Assembly (NCBI GenBank): GCA_027298165.1 | Contig: JAPUGN010000233.1 | Coordinates: forward strand, 1-18,707 | Origin: Nitrospinota bacterium | GTDB lineage: Bacteria > Nitrospinota > Nitrospinia > Nitrospinales > Nitrospinaceae | Length of the DNA: 18,707 nt | Direction of reading: 5' to 3' | Shown here: one piece after another, positions 8,264-15,332 of the stretch | Layout of the letters: the number at the start of each line of letters is the position of its first letter | Numbering within the stretch: position 1 is the stretch's first letter | The notes under the pieces: model-generated | What the model saw: the letters and a program-made list of their open reading frames with translations, nothing else | Told to the model about the DNA's origin: nothing | Databases searched by the model: none | Translations under genes and position numbers: made by a program

Positions 8264-8985
8264 AGTGGCGACTATTCTCATTATCGTTGTTCTTATCATT
8301 CTGGCTTTTCTCCTGTTCGGAGAGTAGCGTCGAACAGATTCCCGTACAGGTTCCACCCGGTCTCAAGGTTCCCGAGGGTATGGTGTACATTCCGGAGGGA
8401 GAATTCACCTACGGTCATGCCGAAGATCCCCAAACCGCCCTCGGCAAAAAAATTGTGCTGAAAGCGTTTTTGATCGACCGTTTTGAAACACAACGCGGGG
8501 CCTACCGGAATTTGAAACCGGATTATCCGGTTCCACCGGGAAAGGAGAAATTTCCGGTGACGCGGGTGACGTTTGAAGAAGCGCGCGCGTATTGCCAATC
8601 GGCGGGCAAGCGTCTGCCGCTCGAGCAGGAATGGGAAAAGGCAGCGCGCGGACCGAAAGGAGGCAAGTGGCCCTGGGGCAAATACCAGGTGCATCCCAAC
8701 AACGGGTTTTCGGGATTTATCCCGGAGCCGGTTGACAAACGTACCGCATGGATCAGCCCTTACGGGGTCTACGGCATGGGGCATAACGTGTGGGAATGGA
8801 CGGTGGACGACTGGGACTTCAACGGCATGCCGGGCAAGGAGAAGGGATTGTACAAAGTGATTCGAGGCGGATTGTACCAGTCCCATTTGAAAATCGATTT
8901 CTCTGCCACTTACGCGCGCAACTACATGGAACCCGAGGCCCGTTACAATTTCCTTGGTTTTCGGTGCGCCCGGGATGTGGGATAA
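8260..8985 (+). CDS. SUMF1/FGE-type domain lipoprotein
   Basis: A 241-residue protein with a probable lipoprotein signal, ending FWLFSC with Cys19 as the lipid attachment site (the -2 residue Phe is not ideal). The mature part is one formylglycine-generating-enzyme-like domain: MVYIPEGEFTYG, FLIDRFETQ, RLPLEQEWEKAARG, GHNVWEWTVDDW, YKVIRGGLYQS and the closing LGFRCARDV. The cysteine pair that activates true FGE, expected after the RGG motif, is absent, so sulfatase activation is unlikely. Domains of this type without the pair often bind ligands or act in other oxidations (EgtB, PvdO). Its start overlaps the stop of the molybdoenzyme gene by four bases, so translational coupling and joint action in the periplasm are likely. 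The stop is 11 bases from the end of a convergent minus-strand frame. Confidence 0.85.
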   Translation: MKWRLFSLSLFLSFWLFSCSESSVEQIPVQVPPGLKVPEGMVYIPEGEFTYGHAEDPQTALGKKIVLKAFLIDRFETQRGAYRNLKPDYPVPPGKEKFPVTRVTFEEARAYCQSAGKRLPLEQEWEKAARGPKGGKWPWGKYQVHPNNGFSGFIPEPVDKRTAWISPYGVYGMGHNVWEWTVDDWDFNGMPGKEKGLYKVIRGGLYQSHLKIDFSATYARNYMEPEARYNFLGFRCARDVG

Positions 8986-8996
8986 GGTTCACGGCA

Positions 8997-9366
8997 TTAT
9001 CCTTCCGAGTTCACCTGATCGAGGATGGTCAGGATTTTTTTCATGTCGTAATTTTTGAGATAGAGGTTCAGATTGTCCGCCAGTTTTATCCTTATCCGAC
9101 CGGCTTCAACAAAAAGGGCTCCACGGGTGCCGTGGAGCCCTCCCTTGGTTTTAAGGAAGTTTCCTCAGGAAAAGATCAAAGCTTTCCGAAGGAAGCTCCC
9201 ATTGTACTTGCGTTAGACAATGGATCACCTCCTCTTTCATCCAGGGGGTGAATCGCGATGCCCAAAGCTCCCCTGGCGCTCCGGGCACTCCATTTTGGTA
9301 TAGATTGAGGCACAAACCGGAAAATGTCAAAAAGGAAATAAGGCTGGGAATGGGGCCGGTCCCCAA
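8997..9366 (-). pseudogene. Small hypothetical gene, probably frameshifted
   Basis: Two minus-strand frames look like parts of one gene. The first runs from about 9366 to a stop at 9151-9153 and includes FTPWMKEEVIHCLTQVQWEL and SFDLFLRK. The second is open from 9164 to a stop at 8997-8999 and contains KLADNLNLYLKNYDMKKILT with G/C-rich third positions like real genes here. Dropping one A in the AAA near 9161 would join them into about 122 residues. I recognise no domain. It would lie directly downstream of the lipoprotein gene ending at 9391. A perfect terminator-like hairpin lies inside the second frame, which argues that the tail may be a remnant rather than a living gene. Confidence 0.3.
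9111..9140 (-). terminator. Strong rho-independent terminator (minus strand)
   Basis: GGGCTCCACGG and CCGTGGAGCCC form a perfect 11-bp stem with a 3-base loop (9116-9140). On the minus strand it is followed at once by TTTTTGTTG. It would end transcripts from the 9391-9870 lipoprotein gene. On the plus strand the tail is only CTCCCTTGGTTTT, so it could also slow transcripts of the dap operon. Confidence 0.75.
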
Positions 9367-9390
9367 GGGGTTCTCCGGTTGTCAGGTCTT

Positions 9391-9870
9391 TCAATAACCC
9401 TTCAAATGCTTGATAATCTTGTCGGCGGCTTGGCTGAACAATGCTTTGTCCGTGCCTCCCGTGAGGCCGCCCCGCACCCAGGTTTGTACCTGCCAGGCCC
9501 CGAGAACCCCCTCTTTTCCTATCAGAGCGATTTTGACATTCAGCAAGGCGCGGGAGCCGTCGTCGATACCGAGGGTGACCAGCCGCTTCAGCTGGCTGCC
9601 TTTTTTGTATTGGGTGATTTGGTATTTCAGCTGGTACTTGGCCTGTTTCGGATCCTCCCCTACCACAAACATGGAGTCCTCCAGCCGGTCCTCCAGAGCC
9701 AGCCGGAGCCGGTCCCCGGCTTTCCCAAATCCATTATTCTGGACCGTGATATCCAGCAGGTAAACCGTGTTGCGGTGCTGGTCCCAGCGTTTGTGGGTGA
9801 TGCTTTTGGCTCCCGTGCAGGCGCTCAGCCCGATAGCAAGAACCAGCGCAATAATGAGATTTTGTTTCAT
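9391..9870 (-). CDS. Small outer-envelope lipoprotein, DUF4410-like
   Basis: A 159-residue protein starting MKQNLIIALVLAIGLSACTG, a clear lipoprotein signal with the LSAC lipobox and Cys18 as the modified residue. The mature part has YLLDITVQNN, LRLALEDRLEDSMF, KYQLKYQITQYKKGSQLKRL and a glycine-rich VRGGLTGGTDKALF before a final helix. This pattern resembles the DUF4410 family of small lipoproteins whose function is unknown. No strong ribosome binding site precedes the ATG at 9868-9870. The gene follows the SUMF1-CcdA fusion by 85 bases on the same strand and could be the last gene of that operon, ended by the terminator at 9111-9140. Confidence 0.75.
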   Translation of the reverse strand: MKQNLIIALVLAIGLSACTGAKSITHKRWDQHRNTVYLLDITVQNNGFGKAGDRLRLALEDRLEDSMFVVGEDPKQAKYQLKYQITQYKKGSQLKRLVTLGIDDGSRALLNVKIALIGKEGVLGAWQVQTWVRGGLTGGTDKALFSQAADKIIKHLKGY

Positions 9871-9955
9871 AATATTTATCTGATGATGTGATTTTGAATC
9901 GAATAATGCGGGACGATTTTACCAGAAACCGGATGCGGTTTGCAAAGGCGGAAAA

Positions 9956-11800
9956 TCAGCCGAATCCGTGCATGATTTTTTCCTCGAACCCGCTGAACCA
10001 GATTTGCATTTCGATCGGAATCAGGCTGTTGAAGTAAGTGAGGTAGCCTGCCGACAACGCGATGCCCAGAAATATCAGTAACAGTCCGCTGAACAGATTG
10101 GTGGAATGCAAATCAAAGGACCGCTTGCCGAATGGGATGGGCCAGGCTTTGCCACGCAAAATCCGCCAGAACCAGCCGTCCTTGGGTAGGTGACTGCACA
10201 CCGAGGCGATCAGGATCAGGGGGGATCCCAGTCCCACCGCATAAAAGAACAGCAGGGTCATGCCCTCCAGGGTGGTTTTATCCGAGGCGGCGAGAATCAA
10301 AATACCGGCCAGCACCGGTCCCACGCAGGGCGTCCAGCCCAGGGCGAAGGTCCCGCCGAACAGATAGTATCCCGCCAGGGTGGAGGTGGGGGCGCTTTGA
10401 AACTGGGCTCCGGAAAATCCTTTGCCGACCAGGGTCATGATGCCGAACAGGAGTATCAAAACGCCGCCCCAGTAAGTCAACGAATCGAGATAGTCGCGCA
10501 GAATGTTCCCGAGCACACTGGCGGATGCGCCCATCAATACAAACAGCGTGGCCAGTCCGCAGAAAAACGCGAACGAGTTGAGGGTCATCCGGGTCCGGCT
10601 GGTTTGCGCGGTGATCGCGAAGTAGGCCGGCAGGATCGGCAGAGTGCACGGAGAAAGAAAACTGAACAGGCCGGCCAACAACGACAGTAGAGCCAATGCC
10701 AGTATCCCGGATTGGGGCAGTTTTGCTTCCGGCTCGAAAGGATTGAACGCCGCGTTGGAATCGGTCCCCGTATCCTGAGTTTCGGTCGATCCCTGCAATA
10801 GAGCGCCGCCGAGGGCCGGCCATGTCGGCGCATTGTTTTGTGCCAGAGCGTCGGGGGTGGGGGAGGACGCCTGGAAGGACTTGGGGGCCGATTCGCTGAC
10901 ACAACGGAACCCGACGTCCGATGCCCCCTGATCGGGATCGGCATACTGGCGGAATCCGGCTCTCGCAAATTCCTTCAGCACCCGAGCATAGAAGTCGCCG
11001 GGAAAATGCCCGATGTCGGACACCGAGGCGCCACGGATCACCTTGAACCCCTGACCGAAATCGGCGAACTGGAAGGCATTCCCGGGATAGGAGGCGTAGT
11101 TCCCGTCCACCCATTCCCATACATTTCCGACCAAGTCATGTACACCTTCGGGGGTGGCCCCCCTGGCGAAAGTGCCGACTTTGGCCAGCGGGACTTTGGA
11201 TCCCAGTTTGTTCGGAAGGTTGGCGCGGTCGGTCTCGAATGCATTGCCCCAGGGGTAGGCTCGCCCCTCTTTTCCGCGGGCGGCGCGTTCCCACTCCTTT
11301 TCCGTCGGTAGGCGCTTGCCCGCCCACTGGCAGAAATTGGCGGCATCGAACCAACTCACCCAGACTACCGGGTGATCGCCTTGGCCTTCGGGAAACTGGG
11401 TTTTTTGCCAACCTTTGGGCGGCGCGTAATAGCCGAGCTTTTCGATCACGACTTTGTATTCGGGATGGGTGGGCAAATCTTCCAGAAATTTCCGGTAGCG
11501 GCGGTGGGTCACTTCATGGCGGTCGATATAAAATCCCTTGAGAAACGGTTTCTGTTCAGGTTGTGCATCCTGATACAGGGGTTTGGGAATACCCATGGAG
11601 GCGGCCAGGCCCTCGCTGTCGACCTGATCGGTTCCGAACAAAAACTTCCCGGCGGATATGAACACCATTTCACCTTCCAGCGGGTTGTCCGGCCCGTTGT
11701 CGTGAGCCCAGGAAAGCGGCGCGGGGCCGCACATCACGAGGGCCCACAGGACCAGCATTCTTGAAATTTTCAGCACAATGCTTTTTGGTTGTCGTTGCAT
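9956..11800 (-). CDS. Fusion of periplasmic SUMF1/FGE-like domain and CcdA/DsbD-type membrane domain
   Basis: A 614-residue two-part protein. Residues 1-32 are a signal peptide ending LSWA. Residues ~41-303 form a SUMF1 domain: MVFISAGKFLFG, FYIDRHEVTHRRY, WVSWFDAANFCQWAGKRLPT, LVGNVWEWVDG, VIRGASVSD and DVGFRCVSE. The FGE cysteine pair after VIRGAS is missing. A Ser/Thr/Pro/Asn-rich linker (~304-365) leads to about six membrane helices (~366-590) of the CcdA type. Its redox cysteines are Cys385 in FLSPCTLPILPAYF and Cys492 in GWTPCVGPVLAG. CcdA domains carry reducing equivalents from cytoplasmic thioredoxin to periplasmic thiols. The start overlaps the end of the TlpA-like gene by 31 bases, so the pair is coupled. 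Inference: the relay supplies electrons to the TlpA-like partner or to the SUMF1 domain itself. I know of no well-studied protein with this order. Confidence 0.9.
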   Translation of the reverse strand: MQRQPKSIVLKISRMLVLWALVMCGPAPLSWAHDNGPDNPLEGEMVFISAGKFLFGTDQVDSEGLAASMGIPKPLYQDAQPEQKPFLKGFYIDRHEVTHRRYRKFLEDLPTHPEYKVVIEKLGYYAPPKGWQKTQFPEGQGDHPVVWVSWFDAANFCQWAGKRLPTEKEWERAARGKEGRAYPWGNAFETDRANLPNKLGSKVPLAKVGTFARGATPEGVHDLVGNVWEWVDGNYASYPGNAFQFADFGQGFKVIRGASVSDIGHFPGDFYARVLKEFARAGFRQYADPDQGASDVGFRCVSESAPKSFQASSPTPDALAQNNAPTWPALGGALLQGSTETQDTGTDSNAAFNPFEPEAKLPQSGILALALLSLLAGLFSFLSPCTLPILPAYFAITAQTSRTRMTLNSFAFFCGLATLFVLMGASASVLGNILRDYLDSLTYWGGVLILLFGIMTLVGKGFSGAQFQSAPTSTLAGYYLFGGTFALGWTPCVGPVLAGILILAASDKTTLEGMTLLFFYAVGLGSPLILIASVCSHLPKDGWFWRILRGKAWPIPFGKRSFDLHSTNLFSGLLLIFLGIALSAGYLTYFNSLIPIEMQIWFSGFEEKIMHGFG

Positions 11801-12372
11801 GAAGCGGATTGCGGCTTCTCTGTTGCGGTTAGGGGGATTTGAAGGAGTCGATCAAAATACAGCAGGGTTTTGGGATCCGACCAGTTTTCGGCACCATTCA
11901 GGACGCCGATAATCTGCCCCTGCGGGTCGATCAGAAACGTGGTGGGCAGGCTGATCACGCCGAACTGGTTGCTGACTTTCAGTTTGGGATCCAGAGCGAC
12001 CGTGAAGGTGAAGTTTTGTGCCTGAATATAAGGTTCCACCACCTGCGCCCCGAAGATATCGTTGGATACGGCGATCACCTTAAGATGGCGCTCCTTGAAT
12101 TTCCGGTACAACAATTCCAGGGAGGGCATCTCCACTTTACAGGGGCCGCACCAAGTGGCCCAGAAATTGACCAAAAGATAATTTCCCTGAAAGTCGTTAA
12201 GTGCCAATTCATGGCCGTCGAGGGTTTGCAGTGAGAAGGCAGGCGCGGAGACCGGAAGGTCTTCCCCAGCCAATACCGGGGTGGCCGTCCACAGGGTGAG
12301 GACGGTAATCCATAACAGCAATCTGGGCACTGCCGGGGGGTCCATCAATGTCCAATTTAATCGGGTGGGCAT
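11770..12372 (-). CDS. TlpA-like periplasmic thioredoxin-fold protein
   Basis: A 200-residue protein. An N-terminal hydrophobic signal (PRLLLWITVLTLWTATPVLA, ~16-35) sends it to the periplasm. The thioredoxin-like fold follows: APAFSLQTLDGHELALNDF, then LLVNFWATWCGPCKVEMPSL with the redox pair Cys75 and Cys78, and the cis-proline segment SLPTTFLIDPQGQI. This is the TlpA/ResA/AhpC-TSA type used in cytochrome c maturation and disulfide reduction. The C-terminal tail has two more cysteines (SASC and KALC). A second possible start, ATG at residue 10, would leave a shorter signal region. The gene overlaps the SUMF1-CcdA gene by 31 bases; the CcdA domain is the natural electron donor for this protein. 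Confidence 0.9.
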   Translation of the reverse strand: MPTRLNWTLMDPPAVPRLLLWITVLTLWTATPVLAGEDLPVSAPAFSLQTLDGHELALNDFQGNYLLVNFWATWCGPCKVEMPSLELLYRKFKERHLKVIAVSNDIFGAQVVEPYIQAQNFTFTVALDPKLKVSNQFGVISLPTTFLIDPQGQIIGVLNGAENWSDPKTLLYFDRLLQIPLTATEKPQSASCNDNQKALC

Positions 12373-12428
12373 GGGGCTTTGGGGTTAATGCCAATCTCGA
12401 CATTCAAAATGCAGTTTCACGGGCCGGG

Positions 12429-12668
12429 TTATTCAACCGATTCGATGCACCGGACCATGGGGACGGCTTTTTTCAGAGCGCGCTCGATGCCCATTTTCAG
12501 GGTCATGATGGAACTGGAACAGGAACTACACGAGCCAACCAGACGTAACTTGACTACCCCATCATCAATATCCACCAATTCGACGTTGCCGCCATCCTGC
12601 ATGAGTTGTGGACGGAGAGTTTCGAGGACCGATTCCACTTCCTCTTTCATTTCATCCACTTCATCCAC
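12429..12668 (-). CDS. NifU C-terminal (Nfu) domain Fe-S cluster carrier
   Basis: A 79-residue protein consisting of one Nfu domain. VESVLETLRPQLMQDGGNVE and VVKLRLVGSCSSCSSSIMTL contain the Cys47-x-x-Cys50 motif, and a dimer bridges a [4Fe-4S] cluster for delivery to apo-proteins. TLKMGIERAL is the conserved closing helix. The start is GTG at 12668, with GAGGGG nine bases upstream; an ATG at 12650 is the alternative. The first codons are a 9-base direct repeat (GTGGATGAA twice). It lies 33 bases downstream of the 2[4Fe-4S] ferredoxin gene, a plausible client, and 56 bases before the TlpA-like gene. Confidence 0.92.
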   Translation of the reverse strand: MDEVDEMKEEVESVLETLRPQLMQDGGNVELVDIDDGVVKLRLVGSCSSCSSSIMTLKMGIERALKKAVPMVRCIESVE

Positions 12669-12701
12669 TTAATTCTGCCCCTCAAATCTATAGTTAAATA
12701 A

Positions 12702-12950
12702 TTATTCACCCACCAAGGCTTCCTTCTTGGCCAAGAGCTCCTCGTTGGTTTCTACATGCTCGGGGTTTTTCGGAATACAGTCGACAGGGCACACTTCCAC
12801 GCACTGGGGGTCGTCGTACCAGCCGACACACTCCGTGCATTTTTCCCACTCGATGACATAGATTTCATCGCCCTCGGTGATCGCTTCGTTGGGGCATTCC
12901 GGTTCGCAGACTCCGCAATTCACGCAATCTTCGTTAATCAATAATGCCAT
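12702..12950 (-). CDS. 2[4Fe-4S] ferredoxin, YfhL/Allochromatium type
   Basis: An 82-residue ferredoxin. Cluster I ligands are Cys9, Cys12 and Cys15 (DCVNCGVCEPECP), with Cys54 from the second motif. Cluster II ligands are Cys38, Cys41 and Cys50 (KCTECVGWYDDPQCVEVCP), with Cys19 from the first. The eight-residue spacing between Cys41 and Cys50 is the insertion typical of the Allochromatium vinosum/YfhL subgroup, which has very low-potential clusters. The C-terminal helix (EHVETNEELLAKKEALVGE) is also typical. The ATG at 12948-12950 has an excellent AAGGAGA (12957-12963). A perfect inverted repeat sits two bases upstream of that site. Confidence 0.95.
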   Translation of the reverse strand: MALLINEDCVNCGVCEPECPNEAITEGDEIYVIEWEKCTECVGWYDDPQCVEVCPVDCIPKNPEHVETNEELLAKKEALVGE

Positions 12951-12965
12951 GCCGTATCTCCTTCA

Positions 12966-12988
12966 ATAAAACAGGGTACCTGTTTTAT
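12966..12988 (-). promoter_or_regulatory. Perfect 10-bp inverted repeat before the ferredoxin ribosome binding site
   Basis: ATAAAACAGG and CCTGTTTTAT flank a 3-base centre. The repeat fills the gap between the JAMM gene stop (12992) and the ferredoxin ribosome binding site (12957-12963). It could be an intrinsic terminator, with TTTTAT in its 3' arm, or an operator or attenuator controlling ferredoxin output. Confidence 0.55.
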
Positions 12989-12991
12989 GCG

Positions 12992-13450
12992 TTATAAGGA
13001 TAGTTTCTCAAACGTACAGGATTCAGGACTCCACTCAAAAAAGGCCTGATCTCTGATTTCCCTATTATACACTGAGATGACCAGATAACGGGCATCGGGA
13101 TAGGTCGGTTCATTGTCGAACAGGGCCATACTTTTATCCTCATCCGAAAAATACGCGTCGTGCTCCGGATGCGAATGATAAAACAGCTTAATCACCAAAT
13201 CTTGTTCCGCCACCTTTTTCATGATCCCCATCAACTCCCGGGGATCTATGAAGTAAGCGGTGCGGGCATCCCGGCTGTAAGTTTGCGGGTCCTTTTCGTG
13301 CAACTGGTTCTGGATATTCGTACACTGGAAAACGATGTCATTTTCCGGGTGATCCGGTTTTCCAATCACGATCCCGCAACATTCGTTGGGATACTCCACC
13401 AAAGCGTGTTCCCGCGCTTCGGCCAATGTGTCATCGGCCAAGTCAATCAT
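12992..13450 (-). CDS. JAMM/MPN+ (Mov34) metallopeptidase
   Basis: A 152-residue single-domain zinc isopeptidase. The JAMM signature is complete: Glu23 in EYPNECCGI and His92, His94, Ser102 and Asp105 in FYHSHPEHDAYFSDEDK. DLVIKLFYHSHP and DARYLVISVYNREIRDQAFF are further family features. Bacterial stand-alone JAMM proteins (Mec+/CysO type) remove C-terminal residues, for example from sulfur-carrier proteins in cysteine or cofactor synthesis, or cleave ubiquitin-like conjugates. No ubiquitin-like or sulfur-carrier gene is visible here, so the substrate is open. It lies upstream of the ferredoxin and Nfu genes on the same strand, suggesting a link with sulfur or Fe-S chemistry. Only a weak ribosome binding site precedes the ATG at 13448-13450. 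Confidence 0.9.
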   Translation of the reverse strand: MIDLADDTLAEAREHALVEYPNECCGIVIGKPDHPENDIVFQCTNIQNQLHEKDPQTYSRDARTAYFIDPRELMGIMKKVAEQDLVIKLFYHSHPEHDAYFSDEDKSMALFDNEPTYPDARYLVISVYNREIRDQAFFEWSPESCTFEKLSL

Positions 13451-13580
13451 CGGATCTCAGGGCTATTTTGGAACGCTGGGGGTGGTTTTGTCAATGAGTT
13501 TCTAGCCCCCGCCCGCGTGTTGTTAAATATGCACGGTTATCGCTGCAAACGTATGATTTATTGGCTATTTTAAAGCAAGA

Positions 13581-13880
13581 TCACACGTGGGAGCGCACCA
13601 CCAGGTTGTTTTCTACCGTAATCTGACAGGCCAGGCGGAGGTTGGGATTTTTCTGCAACCTCTTGACCAGATTTTTGTTCTCGATCTCGTTGCGGTCCGC
13701 CACTTGGCCGGAGACGATTTCCACCCGGCACGTGGAACACAGGCCTCTTCCCCGGCAGTTCAATAATTTGAAGATATGAGCGTATATTCCCAGCTTGGCC
13801 CCGATGGCCGCCTCGCGGAGGTTGGCCCCGGGTTCCACCTGAATCGTTCGATTGTGGTTTTCAAACCGGACCTCTAGCAT
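13581..13880 (-). CDS. [2Fe-2S] ferredoxin
   Basis: A 99-residue ferredoxin of the beta-grasp type. Ligands are Cys42, Cys48 and Cys51 in LLNCRGRGLCSTCRVEI and Cys85 in LRLACQ. The CX5CX2C spacing is nearer to the adrenodoxin or xylene-monooxygenase reductase kinds than to plant ferredoxins. The N-terminus MLEVRFENHNRTIQVEPGAN fits the fold. Its ATG overlaps the end of the zinc-ribbon gene by seven bases (ATGCTAG), with AGGTGGAAGC upstream, so the two are translationally coupled. It probably passes single electrons in the cytoplasm; its partner is unknown. Confidence 0.92.
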   Translation of the reverse strand: MLEVRFENHNRTIQVEPGANLREAAIGAKLGIYAHIFKLLNCRGRGLCSTCRVEIVSGQVADRNEIENKNLVKRLQKNPNLRLACQITVENNLVVRSHV

Positions 13881-14224
13881 GCTTCCACCTGAACATATTC
13901 ACCCAAGGCGTGCTTTCCCAGAAATCCGTGAAACGCACTGCCCACCGTCGAGCAGGCCGTGGTCATGTGGACGAATTGGGAGGCCCCGGTTCCCGTTTTT
14001 AATACGCCGACCTGCGAATAAGGCGGAATTTTGCCACCGCAGTTGGCGCACTCCACCGCAACCCGTTCACAGAGCGACAACAGGCACTCGGGACACAATG
14101 CAGGATCGAACACGTGGATCTCCTGGCCGTCAAATTCCATCACCGTGGGCCGGTGGGAAACCTCGGTTCCGCATTCGGAGCAATGAGTTGTTTGGGAATA
14201 ATCGGAGGCGGTCGTTGACGTCAT
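13874..14224 (-). CDS. Uncharacterised cysteine-rich zinc-ribbon protein
   Basis: A 116-residue cytoplasmic protein with no signal. Several CxxC knuckles are visible: Cys15/Cys18 in THCSECGTEV, Cys44/Cys47 in ALCPECLLSL and Cys59/Cys62 in VECANCGGKI, plus single cysteines at 52, 91 and 116. The first three pairs could bind one or two zinc ions or a metal cluster. The C-terminal part (TTACSTVGSAFHGFLGKHAL) is not familiar. The family is not one I can name. It overlaps the [2Fe-2S] ferredoxin gene by seven bases, which suggests the two work together. Two overlapping dyads at 14246-14264 lie just upstream of its start. Confidence 0.75.
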   Translation of the reverse strand: MTSTTASDYSQTTHCSECGTEVSHRPTVMEFDGQEIHVFDPALCPECLLSLCERVAVECANCGGKIPPYSQVGVLKTGTGASQFVHMTTACSTVGSAFHGFLGKHALGEYVQVEAC

Positions 14225-14245
14225 GATTCCGGCTTCAGCGTCTGT

Positions 14246-14273
14246 AAAGGTCCTTTATTAAAGGCGCATTGTA
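14246..14273 (-). promoter_or_regulatory. Candidate promoter and operator for the zinc-ribbon/ferredoxin genes
   Basis: On the minus strand TACAAT (14268-14273) could be a -10. It is followed by two overlapping perfect dyads, CCTTTA-T-TAAAGG (14252-14264) and AAAGG-T-CCTTT (14246-14256), which would cover the transcription start. The -35 is weak (TTGTAT at 19 bases). The dyads could equally act after mreB as a weak terminator. Confidence 0.35.
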
Positions 14274-14285
14274 CACTAAAGCGGA

Positions 14286-15324
<1,039 letters not shown>

Positions 15325-15332
<8 letters not shown>

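Noticed and set aside
9222..9233. GGATCACCTCCT, identical to the end of 16S rRNA
   Set aside because: No other 16S-like sequence surrounds it, so it is not an rRNA fragment; it is discussed instead as a Shine-Dalgarno match on the minus strand.
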